From: CALUOB01 sp944322305
GTDB lineage: Bacteria; Actinomycetota; Coriobacteriia; Coriobacteriales; Coriobacteriaceae
Direction of reading: 5' to 3'
Length of the DNA stretch: 64,000 nucleotides
Assembly (NCBI GenBank): GCA_963931605.1
Contig: OZ007031.1
Coordinates: 372,001 to 436,000 of the forward strand
Shown here: positions 34,097 through 43,552 of the stretch, in pieces
How the letters are laid out: every line of letters begins with the position of its first letter
Numbering within the stretch: position 1 is the first letter of the stretch
Made by a program: the position numbers and the translations under genes
The notes under the pieces: model-generated
The model's database searches: none
What the model was told of the DNA's origin: nothing
What the model saw: only the letters and a program-made list of their open reading frames with translations

Positions 34097-36400
34097 TTGA
34101 AGATCTTCAAGTTCTTGAAAGGGCACGGCATCAACTTCCTGATAGCGCTGGTGCTGCTCTTCGCGCAGGCCAACTGCGAGCTGACGCTGCCGGGTCTCAT
34201 GAGCGACATCGTGGACGTCGGCATCAGCCAGGGCGGTATCGAGAGCCCGGTGCCCAACGAGATCACCGCCGGCGACCTGTCTGACGTCGAGCTGTTTCTG
34301 AACGCGGACGAGACCGCCAAGGTGGAGGCCGCCTTCAGCGCGCCCAACCAAAACGACGTGCGCTCCTTTACGGGCGACGACGAGACCCGCGCGGAGCTTG
34401 CAGGCTTCATCGGCGAGGCGGAGATGCTTGCCTACCAGTTCAACCAGGGCGTGCCGGTGTCCGACCTCGCGGAGTCGGGTGCCATGGGCTCTGGCACCGC
34501 CGCTTCTAATACCGCGGCCGCTCAGATGCCGGGGGTCTCTGACGGCAAGGTCACCATGGACACGATCCGCACGCTTGTCGACGCGGGCGCGATCAGCAAG
34601 GACGGCCTCGTGGACGCCCGCGCCAAGCTGGTGTCGAAGCTGGGCGACAACGGCGAGACCATCGTGTCCTCGCGCGCCATCGCCTTCGTGGAGGACGCGT
34701 ACCGCGCCGCCGGCGTCGACCTCAACCAGGTGCGCTCCGACTACCTTTGGAGCCAAGGCGCCACCATGCTCTCCTTCGCGCTCTTCTCGGCCTTCTGCGC
34801 CATCGCCGCGGCGTTCAACGCCTCCAAGACGGCGGCCGCCATTGCGCGCGACCTGCGCCACAGCCTTTACGAACGCGTCTTGAGCTTCTCGCCCGCCGAG
34901 ATGAACCGCTTCTCGGCCGCCTCGCTCATCACGCGCGGCACCAACGACATCCAGCAGATCCAGATGGTGCTCGTGATGTGCCTGCGCATCGTGCTCTTCG
35001 CGCCGTGCATGGGCCTGGGCGCCGTTTTCCGCGTACTCACCACGCCCACGGGCCTCGAGTGGATCTTGGTGGCGGCGATCGTCGTCATCGCGGTGGCCAT
35101 CGGCGTGCTTATGGGCCTCACCATGCCCAAGTTCCGCATCATGCAGAAGCTCGTCGACCGCAACAACCTCGTGGCGCGCGAGATCATCACGGGCATCATG
35201 CCCATCCGCGCCTTCGGCCGCCAGGCCTATGAGCGCGAGCGCTACGATCGCGCCAACCGCGAGCTCACCGCAACCTACATCTTCACCAACCGCTGCATGG
35301 CGCTGCTCATGCCCGTCATGCTCATCGTGATGAACGCCACCTCGGTGGGCATCATCTGGTTCGGCGGCCATGGCGTGGACGCCGGCACCATCATGGTGGG
35401 CGACCTCATGGCCTACATCAACTACGTGATGCAGGTCATCATGAGCTTCATGATCATCACCATGATCTCGGTCATGCTGCCGCGCGCCGACGTCGCCGCC
35501 GAGCGCGTCCAGGAGGTGCTCGCCACGTATTCCTCCATCGAAGACCCCGATCCCGCCGCCCAGGTTACGCGCGAGAAGGGCGAGGGTTGGCGCGGCGTGG
35601 TCTCCTACAACGACGTGACCTTCGCCTACCCCGACTCCGACGCGCCCACCTTGGAGCACGTGAGCTTCACCGCCGAGCCGGGCAAGACCACGGCCATCAT
35701 CGGGTCCACGGGCTGCGGCAAGTCCACGCTCGTGCAGCTTCTGCCGCGCCTCTACGACGTGACGGAAGGCTCCATCACCCTCGACGGGGTGGACGTGCGC
35801 TCCATAGGCCTCGAGGAGCTGCGCCGCCAGATCGGCTACGTGCCGCAGAAGCGCATGCTGTTCAGCGGCACCATCGAGAGCAACATCAAGTACGGCGACC
35901 CCGCCATGTCCGACGACGACATGCGCGCCGCCGCCGAGATCGCCCAGGCAACCGAGTTCATCGACGGCAAGCCCGACGGCTACCAAAGCCCCATCGCTCA
36001 GGGCGGCTCCAACGTGTCGGGCGGCCAGAACCAGCGCCTGTCCATCGCGCGCGCCCTGGCCATCCACCCGAAGGTGCTCGTCTTCGACGACTCGTTCAGC
36101 GCGCTCGACTACAAGACCGACTCGGTGCTGCGCGCCAAGATCGCCGAGCAGGCGTCTGACGCCGCGGTGATCATCGTGGCCCAGCGCATCGCCACCATTA
36201 TGCACGCCGAGGAGATCCTCGTGCTGGACGAGGGGCGCATCGTGGGCCGCGGCACGCACGAGGAGCTCTTGCGCTCCTGCCCGGAGTACCTGGAGATCGC
36301 CAAGAGCCAGCTCAGCCCCGCGGAGCTGGGCCTTGAGGAGGAGGGCGGCGCGCAGGCATCTGCCGCAGGCGCCGCCGACGAGAAGGGAGGTGAGCGCTGA
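34097..36400 (+). CDS. ABC exporter half-transporter A (permease-ATPase), with long extracytoplasmic insertion
   Basis: A 767-aa type IV ABC half-transporter. TM1 lies at ~15-40. Unusually, ~190 residues (about 40-225) of polar, secreted-looking sequence separate it from TM2. The ATPase has Walker A GSTGCGKST, signature NVSGGQNQRLS and Walker B VLVFDDSFSALD, with Asp where the catalytic Glu should be. TTG at 34097 is the start, with GAGGGGAGG upstream; this is a rare start codon but no other fits TM1. The stop overlaps the ATG of the next gene, so the two form a heterodimer with one degenerate ATP site. Confidence 0.9.
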   Translation: MKIFKFLKGHGINFLIALVLLFAQANCELTLPGLMSDIVDVGISQGGIESPVPNEITAGDLSDVELFLNADETAKVEAAFSAPNQNDVRSFTGDDETRAELAGFIGEAEMLAYQFNQGVPVSDLAESGAMGSGTAASNTAAAQMPGVSDGKVTMDTIRTLVDAGAISKDGLVDARAKLVSKLGDNGETIVSSRAIAFVEDAYRAAGVDLNQVRSDYLWSQGATMLSFALFSAFCAIAAAFNASKTAAAIARDLRHSLYERVLSFSPAEMNRFSAASLITRGTNDIQQIQMVLVMCLRIVLFAPCMGLGAVFRVLTTPTGLEWILVAAIVVIAVAIGVLMGLTMPKFRIMQKLVDRNNLVAREIITGIMPIRAFGRQAYERERYDRANRELTATYIFTNRCMALLMPVMLIVMNATSVGIIWFGGHGVDAGTIMVGDLMAYINYVMQVIMSFMIITMISVMLPRADVAAERVQEVLATYSSIEDPDPAAQVTREKGEGWRGVVSYNDVTFAYPDSDAPTLEHVSFTAEPGKTTAIIGSTGCGKSTLVQLLPRLYDVTEGSITLDGVDVRSIGLEELRRQIGYVPQKRMLFSGTIESNIKYGDPAMSDDDMRAAAEIAQATEFIDGKPDGYQSPIAQGGSNVSGGQNQRLSIARALAIHPKVLVFDDSFSALDYKTDSVLRAKIAEQASDAAVIIVAQRIATIMHAEEILVLDEGRIVGRGTHEELLRSCPEYLEIAKSQLSPAELGLEEEGGAQASAAGAADEKGGER

Positions 36401-38217
36401 TGCCGGGCCCCATGGGACATCGCGGCCCTGCCGCGGAGCGCGCCAAGGACTTCAAGGGCACGCTGAAGAAACTCATCCGCTACATCGCCCACGAGCGCAT
36501 AGCGCTCATCGTGGCCATCGCCTGCGCCGTCATCTCGGTGGTGTTCAACGTCGTCGGCCCGCGCGTGCTGGGCGAGGCCACCACGGAGCTCTTCAACGGC
36601 ATCGCCGCCAAGGTGGCCGGCACCGGCGGCATCGACTTCGGCCGCATCGGCTTCATCCTCGCGTCGCTTTTGTGCCTGTACGTCACCGCTGCGGGCTTCA
36701 ACTTCCTGCAGGGGCGGCTCATGACGGGCATCACCCAGCGCGTGTGCTACCGCATGCGCAGGGAGATCATCGAGAAGGTCGACCGCATGCCGCTCGGCTA
36801 CTTCGAGACCAACTCGGTGGGCGACGTTCTGAGCCGCATCACCAACGACGTGGACACGCTCGGCCAGTCGCTCAACCAGAGCGTCACGCAGCTCATCACC
36901 TCGGTGACGCAGATCATCGGCGTCACGGTGATGATGGTGTCGGTGTCGGCGGTGCTCGCGGGCATCACCTTCCTCACCATCCCGGTGTCGCTGGTGCTCG
37001 TGGTTGTCGTGGTGGGCTCGTCGCAGCGCTACTTCCGCCGGCAGCAGACCCTTCTGGGCCGCGTTGACGGCCTCATCGAGGAGAGCTTCTCGGGCCAGAG
37101 CGTCATCAAGGTGTTCAACCGCGAGGCGCGCGACGTGGCCGACTTCGACGTCGACAACCAGCGCCTGTACGAGAGCGGCTGGAAGAGCCAGTTCTTCAGC
37201 GGCCTCATGCAGCCGCTCATGAACTTCGTGGCCAACCTCGCCTACGTGGCGGTGGTTATCGTCGGCGCCTTCTTGGCCGTGGCGGGCACCATCACCCTGG
37301 GCGACATCCAGGCCTTCATGCAGTACGTGCGCAACTTCACCCAGCCCATCACGCAGCTCTCGCAGGTCTCCAACATGCTCCAGCAGCTCTCGGCCGCAGC
37401 CGAGCGCGTCTTCGAGTTTTTGGACGAGGCCGAGGAGGGCCCGGACGCCGAGACGCCCGCGCTGCCTGCCTGCAAGGGCGCGGTGAGCTTTGACCACGTG
37501 CGCTTCGGCTACGTGCCCAACAAGACCATCATCCACGACTTCAGCTGCAACGTGGAGCCGGGCCAGACCGTGGCCATCGTGGGCCCCACCGGCGCGGGCA
37601 AGACTACGCTCATGAAGCTGCTCATGCGCTTCTACGACGTGAACGCCGGCTCCATCACCGTTGACGGGGTCGACCTGCGCGACTACGCCCGCGACGACCT
37701 GCGCCGCAACTTCGCCATGGTGCTGCAGGACACGTGGCTGTTCAAGGGCAGCGTGCTCGAGAACATCCGCTACGGCCGCGCCGACGCCACCGACGACGAG
37801 GTGCGCGCCGCCGCGCGCGCGGCCCTTGCCGACCACTTCATCCAGACGCTGCCCGGCGGCTACGGCTTCGAGCTGAACGAGGACGCCTCCAACGTGAGCC
37901 AGGGGCAAAAGCAGCTCCTCACGATCGCGCGCGCCTTCATCGCCGACCGCCCGATCCTCATCCTCGACGAGGCGACCTCCAACGTGGACACGCGCACCGA
38001 GGAGCGCATCCAGGCGGCCATGGACGCCCTCATGCAGGGCCGCACGAGCTTCGTCATCGCGCACCGCCTCTCCACCATCCGCAACGCCGACGTGATCCTC
38101 GTGCTCAAGGACGGCGACATCGTGGAGAAGGGCACTCACGAAGAGCTCCTGGCAGCCGGCGGCTTCTACGCCGAGCTGTACAATTCCCAGTTCGCCGAGG
38201 GCCCCGAGGAGGAGTAG
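36400..38217 (+). CDS. ABC exporter half-transporter B (permease-ATPase)
   Basis: A 605-aa partner of the preceding gene. It has six predicted TM segments from ~25 to 330 with a normal short TM1-TM2 loop. The ATPase has Walker A GPTGAGKTT, a degenerate signature NVSQGQKQLL (SQGQ instead of SGGQ) and Walker B ILILDEATSNVD with the catalytic Glu. Its Walker site therefore pairs with the good signature of partner A to make the one canonical site, as in BmrCD/TM287-288-type exporters. The cargo is unknown (drug, lipid or peptide). Confidence 0.93.
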   Translation: MPGPMGHRGPAAERAKDFKGTLKKLIRYIAHERIALIVAIACAVISVVFNVVGPRVLGEATTELFNGIAAKVAGTGGIDFGRIGFILASLLCLYVTAAGFNFLQGRLMTGITQRVCYRMRREIIEKVDRMPLGYFETNSVGDVLSRITNDVDTLGQSLNQSVTQLITSVTQIIGVTVMMVSVSAVLAGITFLTIPVSLVLVVVVVGSSQRYFRRQQTLLGRVDGLIEESFSGQSVIKVFNREARDVADFDVDNQRLYESGWKSQFFSGLMQPLMNFVANLAYVAVVIVGAFLAVAGTITLGDIQAFMQYVRNFTQPITQLSQVSNMLQQLSAAAERVFEFLDEAEEGPDAETPALPACKGAVSFDHVRFGYVPNKTIIHDFSCNVEPGQTVAIVGPTGAGKTTLMKLLMRFYDVNAGSITVDGVDLRDYARDDLRRNFAMVLQDTWLFKGSVLENIRYGRADATDDEVRAAARAALADHFIQTLPGGYGFELNEDASNVSQGQKQLLTIARAFIADRPILILDEATSNVDTRTEERIQAAMDALMQGRTSFVIAHRLSTIRNADVILVLKDGDIVEKGTHEELLAAGGFYAELYNSQFAEGPEEE

Positions 38218-38291
38218 GGGCGGCCCGGCGCGGCGTGGCCGCCTTAAGGCCGGGCTCAGCGCGGATTTTGCCCTAGGAGCTCTTTTGTCGA

Positions 38292-38330
38292 GCCGCCCGA
38301 CCGCGTACGCCAGCGGTCGGGCGGCTTTTG
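38292..38330 (+). terminator. Intrinsic terminator of the ABC exporter operon
   Basis: Perfect 13-bp arms at 38292-38304 and 38313-38325 are followed by TTTT. Confidence 0.92.
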
Positions 38331-38401
38331 CGTTGGGTGGCGGCTGCGACCGCTCGGCTGGCTGGTTGGCACGCGGCAGGTGTGGGGCGCGCCCAGCGGG
38401 G

Positions 38402-38407
38402 TATAAT
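38402..38407 (+). promoter_or_regulatory. -10 element of the Asp23-fakA-recG operon
   Basis: A perfect TATAAT ~55 nt before the start codon of the Asp23-like gene. No clear -35 is visible. Confidence 0.4.
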
Positions 38408-38461
38408 GGCAAAGTTAAACCGTTATGCACGTGGCGTAACACACGGGGGAAGGAGACCCGG

Positions 38462-38821
38462 ATGACAGATACGATTGCCGGCACGCTGAGCGTGGCCAAC
38501 GACGTGATCGCCGATATCGCCGGCTACGCGGCGCTTTCCTGCTACGGCGTGGTGGGGATGTCCGAGCAGCTGCAGGGCGCCGAGACCGTTCGCGTGCTGC
38601 CTGCCCAGCGCCTGCGCAAGGGCGTGGTCGTCGCGTCGGACGAGAACGGCCTCACGGTGGACTTGCACGTGGTGGTCGAGTCCGGCGTCAACATGAAGAC
38701 CGTGTGCGCCAACCTCTCGAGCGCCGTCACGTTCATGCTCTCCGAGGTTGCCGAGATCGACCCGAAGAACCTGCACGTGGTTATCCACATCCAGGGTATG
38801 AAAAACCGCGACAACCGGTAG
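38462..38821 (+). CDS. Asp23/Gls24-family envelope stress protein
   Basis: A 119-aa protein with the Asp23 domain: SVANDVIADIAGYAALSCYGVVGMS, then VDLHVVVESGVNMKTVCANL and DPKNLHVVIHIQGM. This family is often encoded directly before the DAK-domain fatty acid kinase (the yloU-yloV pair in Bacillus), which is what is seen here 19 nt downstream. The molecular function is not established; membrane-associated roles in envelope homeostasis are known for Asp23 of Staphylococcus. ATG at 38462 follows GGAAGGAG. Confidence 0.88.
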   Translation: MTDTIAGTLSVANDVIADIAGYAALSCYGVVGMSEQLQGAETVRVLPAQRLRKGVVVASDENGLTVDLHVVVESGVNMKTVCANLSSAVTFMLSEVAEIDPKNLHVVIHIQGMKNRDNR

Positions 38822-38840
38822 ACCGGGGGAGTATCTAACC

Positions 38841-40523
38841 ATGATTGCCACTACCATCCGCACCTGCTTCCCGCTGGCCGCCGCCGCCGTTGCCGATAAG
38901 GCCGAGGAGATCAACAAGCTGAACGTCTTCCCCGTGCCGGACGGCGACACGGGAACCAACATGTCGCTCACCTTGAACTCGGTGGTCAAAGAGCTCGCCG
39001 CCCTGCCCGAGGGCGCCGACATGGCCGCCGTTGCCTCCGCCGTCACCCACGGCTCGCTCATGGGCGCCCGCGGCAACTCCGGCGTCATCACCTCGCAGAT
39101 CCTGCGCGGCTTAACCGAGGGGTTCGCCGAGGCGGGCGACCCCACCTCCTCCGCCACGATCGCCGCGGCGTTCCGCCGCGCGGTCAAGGTGGCCTTCCAG
39201 GCGGTGCGCAAGCCGGTGGAGGGCACCATCCTGACCGTGCTGCGCGACATCTCCACCAAGGCCGACCAGTGCGAGAAGGAGCGCCTCTCCGTTGAGGAGA
39301 CGCTCGACGCGCTGGTGGTCGAGGCCTACCAGAGCGTTGCCCGCACGCCCGACCTGCTGCCCGTGCTCAAGGAAAACGGCGTGGTGGACTCCGGCGCCTT
39401 CGGCTTCTCCATCTTCATCGAGAACTTCGTGGCCGCCGCGCTCGGCCGCAAGACCGAGGGTGCGCGCGTGGCCACCACCTTCGAGACCGGCGACGACGCC
39501 AAGGCCGACGCTCTGTCGCGCGTGCGCATCGAGGCCAACGACGACTGGGAGGGCTCCGACTACCGCTACTGCAACGAGTTCCTCTTCAAAGCCGAGAAGC
39601 CCTTCGACGCCGACGAGGCACTCAAGTACCTCGCCACCCTGGGTGACTGCGAGCTCGTGGTGGGCGCCTACCCCGACTTCAAGGTGCACGTGCACTCCAA
39701 CGAGCCCAACCGGGTGCTCGCCTACATGCTGCAGTTCGGCCAGATCTACGAGGTCTTCATCCACAACATGGACATGGAGAGCCGCGAGCGCACCGAGAAG
39801 ATCCACGCCGCCGAGGAGGCGGCCGCCGAGGCCGAGGCGCAGGCGGATGCCGAGCCCAAGGAGCTGGGCTTCGTGGCGGTTGCCGCAGGCTCCGGCCAGG
39901 CGGAGATCCTGCGCTCGCTCGGCGTGGACGTGGTGGTTTCCGGCGGGCAGACCATGAACCCCTCCACGGCCGACCTGCTCAAGGCGGTCGAGCAGGTCAA
40001 CGCCCGCTCGGTCGTCATCATGCCCAACAACGGCAACATCCGCATGGCCGCCGAGGCTGCGGCCGACGCGTGCGACGACAAGCGCGTGGTGGTGCTTCCC
40101 ACCCGCTCGGTGCCGCAGGCCTTCTCGGCGCTGTTCTGCGTGATGCCCGACTCCGAGCTCGACGACGTGATCGACGAGATGCGCGAGGCCATCGAGGCCG
40201 TGCGCGACGGCGAGGTCACCCACGCCGTGCGCGATTCCTCGGCCGCCGACGGCACCCCCATCCACGCCGGCGACGTGATGGGCATCATCGACGACGCCAT
40301 CGAGGTGGTGGGCTCCGACGTGGCCGACGTCACGCTGGAGTGCGTGCGCCGCGTTCAGGAGGACGAGGAGGGCGACTCCATGACCATCCTCGCCGGCGCC
40401 GACCTGTCCGACGACGCCTTCGAGGACCTGGTCGCCAGCATCGAGGAGGCCTTCCCGGACCTCGAGGTGGACGCGCATCGCGGCGAGCAGCCGCTCTACC
40501 CGGTTGTTTTCTCCATCGAGTAG
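38841..40523 (+). CDS. fakA: FakA-like kinase (DAK2 domain, YloV family)
   Basis: A 560-aa protein with an N-terminal DhaL/DAK2 nucleotide-binding domain (FPVPDGDTGTNMSLT supplies the Mg-ligand Asp residues, then HGSLMGARGNSGVI). A middle region carries the DAK1-like/YloV part, and the C-terminus is DegV-like. In Firmicutes FakA phosphorylates fatty acids bound by a FakB (DegV) protein for phospholipid synthesis. No fakB gene is visible here. Acyl phosphate would feed the PlsX/PlsY pathway, and plsX lies ~5 kb downstream. Confidence 0.85.
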   Translation: MIATTIRTCFPLAAAAVADKAEEINKLNVFPVPDGDTGTNMSLTLNSVVKELAALPEGADMAAVASAVTHGSLMGARGNSGVITSQILRGLTEGFAEAGDPTSSATIAAAFRRAVKVAFQAVRKPVEGTILTVLRDISTKADQCEKERLSVEETLDALVVEAYQSVARTPDLLPVLKENGVVDSGAFGFSIFIENFVAAALGRKTEGARVATTFETGDDAKADALSRVRIEANDDWEGSDYRYCNEFLFKAEKPFDADEALKYLATLGDCELVVGAYPDFKVHVHSNEPNRVLAYMLQFGQIYEVFIHNMDMESRERTEKIHAAEEAAAEAEAQADAEPKELGFVAVAAGSGQAEILRSLGVDVVVSGGQTMNPSTADLLKAVEQVNARSVVIMPNNGNIRMAAEAAADACDDKRVVVLPTRSVPQAFSALFCVMPDSELDDVIDEMREAIEAVRDGEVTHAVRDSSAADGTPIHAGDVMGIIDDAIEVVGSDVADVTLECVRRVQEDEEGDSMTILAGADLSDDAFEDLVASIEEAFPDLEVDAHRGEQPLYPVVFSIE

Positions 40524-40529
40524 GGGCGC

Positions 40530-42707
40530 ATGAGGCCCGCTCCCGCCATACCAGAGGTTTCGCTTCGCCTAGGGCGCACCTGCGCCCTAGGCGAAGCCGT
40601 ATCGCGGCTGCCCTACGTCACCGACGCGCGCGCCGAGGCCTTTGTGCGCCGGGGCATCCGCACGGTCGAAGACCTGCTCTACCACCTGCCGCACCGTTTT
40701 CTGGACTTCACGCACGCCTGCCGCATCGAGGAGGCGCCGCTGGGGTCGGCCTGCACGGTGGCCGCAACGGTCGACCGCGTGCAGGGCCGCCGCGCCCGCT
40801 CGGGGGTGCACGTGACCGAGGTGTCGGTGGTTGACGAGACGGGCGTGCTCATCGCCACCTTCTTCAAGCAGCCCTGGATCGTCCAGCAGCTGAAGCCTGG
40901 CGACTATGTGGCGCTTATCGGCAAGGTCGAGTTCTCCTACGGCTTCAAGCGCATGACCGCTCCCTTGTACGAGAAGGTCGAAGGCGCCGCCGGCGCGGGC
41001 GCCATCCTGCCGGTGCATTACGTGACCGAGGGGATCTCGGTTGCCTGGTGGCGCCGCATCGTGGCAACCGCGCTCGAGCGCACCGGCGCGGTGTGCGACC
41101 CGCTGCCGCCGCGGCTGCGCGCGCGGCGCCGCCTGATGAGCCGCGCGCGGGCGCTGCGCGCAGCGCACTTTCCCGCTCAGATGCCCGAGGCCGACGAGGC
41201 GCGGCGCCGCCTGGCCTATGAAGAGGTTCTCGTGCTGCAGCTGGCCCTGCGCCTGCGCAACGACCCGGACGTGCTGGGCATCCCGGCCGTCGCGCACGTC
41301 CAGGGAGCGCATGTGGAGGCCCTGCGCCGCGCGCTGCCTTTCTCGCTCACCGACGAGCAGGAGGCCTGCGTGGCCGACATCTTTGCCGACATGGCAAGCC
41401 CCGCGCACGTGATGAACCGCCTGGTGCTGGGCGATGTGGGCACCGGCAAGACGGCGGTGGCGGCCTTCGCGCTGGCAAGCGTGGCCGACACCGGCACCCA
41501 GGCGTGCGTGATGGCGCCCACGAGCGTGCTCGCGCAGCAGTACGCGGTGAAGCTCGGTCCGGTGCTCGAGGCCGCGGGGATTTCCTGGGCGCTGCTCACC
41601 GGCGCCACGCCCGCCGCCGAGCGCGAGGACGTTTGCGCGCGGCTTGCCGCCGGCAGCCTCACGGTGCTGTTCGGCACCCACGCCGTGCTCTCGGACGACG
41701 TGTGCTTCGCGCGCCTGAGCCTCGCGGTCATCGACGAGCAGCACCGATTCGGCGTGCACCAGCGCGGCGAGCTGCGCGCCAAGGGACCGGGCGCCGACCT
41801 GCTCGTCATGACGGCCACGCCCATCCCGCGCACGCTCGCGCTCACCGTGTACGGCGACCTCGACACGAGTTACATCCGCACCCGCCCGGTGGCGGGTGCC
41901 GGCGTTGCCACCAAGGTGCTCACCGAGCGCAACCGCGACATAGCCTACACGGCTGTCCGCGAGGCGCTTGCCGCGGGGCGCCAGGCCTACGTGATCTGCC
42001 CGCTGGTGGAGCCCACCGACAGCGCCGACGAGCTTGAAGACGTGCCGGGCGTGGCACGCGACGAGGCCACCGGCGAGGAGGCCGCCGTGCGCCTGCACGC
42101 GGTCTCCGAGGAGGTCGAGCGCTTGGCGCGGCTTTTCCCGGAGGCGCGCGTGGCGGCGCTGACCGGGCGCATGCCCGCAGCCGAGAAGGATGCGGTGATC
42201 GGGGCGTTCCGCGCAGGCGAGATCGGCGTCTTGGTCTCCACCACGGTGGTTGAGGTGGGCGTGGACGTGCCCAACGCCACGGTGATGCTCATCGAGAACG
42301 GCGACCGCTTCGGCCTGGCCACCTTGCACCAGCTGCGCGGCCGCGTGGGGCGCGGCGCGGTTGCCGGCCAGTGCTACATCGTGACCTTCGCGCGGAAGAG
42401 CGGCCGCGCTTCCGCCGCGCAGGAGCGCTTGGAGGCACTCGAGGCAACCTCCGACGGCTTCAAGCTGGCCGAGATCGATCTGAGGCTGCGCCACGAGGGC
42501 GAGATACTGGGGTTTCGCCAGCACGGCGGCGTGAGCCTGCGCTTCGTGGACCTCGAGGCCGACGGCGAGCTCATCGAGGCGGCGCGCGGCGACGCGCTGG
42601 AGCTTTTGCGCTACGCCCGCCGGCTCGACGCCCCGGCGCTGCGCCCCTTGCGCCTGGAGGTGGTGCGCCGCTACGGCGACGTGTTCAAAGAGGTCGGCGG
42701 CGGCTGA
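40530..42707 (+). CDS. recG: ATP-dependent DNA helicase RecG
   Basis: Branch-migration helicase that remodels stalled forks and Holliday junctions (725 aa). The N-terminal wedge domain includes GIRTVEDLLYHLPHRFLDF, followed by an OB-fold. The helicase core has Walker A GDVGTGKT at 301-308, DEQHRFG and the TATPIPRTLALTVYGDLD block, and the C-terminal domain has LRGRVGRGA and LRHEGEILGFRQHGG. ATG at 40530 is the only reasonable start. Codons 11-23 consist of a perfect 36-bp palindrome, which is odd for coding sequence. Confidence 0.95.
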   Translation: MRPAPAIPEVSLRLGRTCALGEAVSRLPYVTDARAEAFVRRGIRTVEDLLYHLPHRFLDFTHACRIEEAPLGSACTVAATVDRVQGRRARSGVHVTEVSVVDETGVLIATFFKQPWIVQQLKPGDYVALIGKVEFSYGFKRMTAPLYEKVEGAAGAGAILPVHYVTEGISVAWWRRIVATALERTGAVCDPLPPRLRARRRLMSRARALRAAHFPAQMPEADEARRRLAYEEVLVLQLALRLRNDPDVLGIPAVAHVQGAHVEALRRALPFSLTDEQEACVADIFADMASPAHVMNRLVLGDVGTGKTAVAAFALASVADTGTQACVMAPTSVLAQQYAVKLGPVLEAAGISWALLTGATPAAEREDVCARLAAGSLTVLFGTHAVLSDDVCFARLSLAVIDEQHRFGVHQRGELRAKGPGADLLVMTATPIPRTLALTVYGDLDTSYIRTRPVAGAGVATKVLTERNRDIAYTAVREALAAGRQAYVICPLVEPTDSADELEDVPGVARDEATGEEAAVRLHAVSEEVERLARLFPEARVAALTGRMPAAEKDAVIGAFRAGEIGVLVSTTVVEVGVDVPNATVMLIENGDRFGLATLHQLRGRVGRGAVAGQCYIVTFARKSGRASAAQERLEALEATSDGFKLAEIDLRLRHEGEILGFRQHGGVSLRFVDLEADGELIEAARGDALELLRYARRLDAPALRPLRLEVVRRYGDVFKEVGGG
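40562..40597. repeat. Perfect 36-bp palindrome inside the 5' end of recG
   Basis: 17-bp arms at 40562-40578 and 40581-40597 with a CC loop. It begins 32 nt after the recG start codon, within codons that are not conserved in RecG. A hairpin this stable near a start codon could slow translation or act as a terminator for the upstream gene. Confidence 0.85.
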
Positions 42708-42830
42708 GGGGGGCGCGTTGCCGTTCGGCGCCAAGCCGCAGGGTGGGCGCCGCGCCGGTTGCGCAGGCGTGGCGCGTGATGACATACGACAACAGCCGCG
42801 GGCACGCGCCCGCGAGGAAAGGTGTGGGGC

Positions 42831-43406
42831 ATGAGGATCATAGCGGGGAAGTGGCGCGGCCGCACGGTCGAGGCGCCGGAGGGGCGCGACGTGACGCGCC
42901 CGACCACCGACCGGGTGCGCGAGGCGTGCGCCTCGGCTGTGGGAGCGGCGCTTAAGGAAGGCATCGCTGGCGCGCGCGTGCTCGACGCCTTTGCGGGCTC
43001 GGGGTCCTTCGGGATCGAGATGCTCTCGCGCGGGGCCGAGCGCTGCACCTTTTTCGAGATCGACCGGCGCGTGGCGCAGGTGGTGCGCAAGAACCTGGCA
43101 AAGCTCGGCGCCGGCCCCGGCGAGGCGCAGCTCGTGTGCGGGGACGTGGTGACCGCGGCTGCGCGCGGACGGGTTCCGGGCGCCCCGTTTGGCTTGGTGC
43201 TCATCGACCCGCCCTACGCGCTCGGCACCGAGCCGGCCGAAAAGCTCCTGACCTCCCTGGCCGAGCGCGGCATGCTCGAGCCGGGCGCAGTGGCGCTGTT
43301 CGAGCGTGCCGGCACGACGCCCGCGCTTGCGGTTCCGGGTTTTGAGAACCTGCGCGAGAAGCGCTACGGCAAGACGATGGTCGACCTGCTCCGCTACACC
43401 GCCTAA
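42831..43406 (+). CDS. rsmD: 16S rRNA (guanine(966)-N2)-methyltransferase
   Basis: A 191-aa SAM-dependent methyltransferase. It begins MRIIAGKWRGRTVEAPEGRD and has the TRPTTDRVREACAS block, the SAM motif DAFAGSGSFGIEMLSRGA and the catalytic DPPYALG (NPPY/DPPY type) of RsmD. ATG at 42831 is selected over a GTG 9 nt upstream because GAGGAAAGG is well spaced. Its neighbours recG and coaD are frequent partners of rsmD. Confidence 0.93.
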   Translation: MRIIAGKWRGRTVEAPEGRDVTRPTTDRVREACASAVGAALKEGIAGARVLDAFAGSGSFGIEMLSRGAERCTFFEIDRRVAQVVRKNLAKLGAGPGEAQLVCGDVVTAAARGRVPGAPFGLVLIDPPYALGTEPAEKLLTSLAERGMLEPGAVALFERAGTTPALAVPGFENLREKRYGKTMVDLLRYTA

Positions 43407-43552
43407 CTTCCCGGAAAACCGGATCCGCGCTGTCCGCGACACCGCGGGCGCGGGTGAACACTTGCGATCTTGCGTCGCACCGCGCCCCAAGCGCCTCCCG
43501 ATGCGGTACCCTTGTAGGCTGTTAGCTGAACGTATCTGAAACGAGGCCCTCC

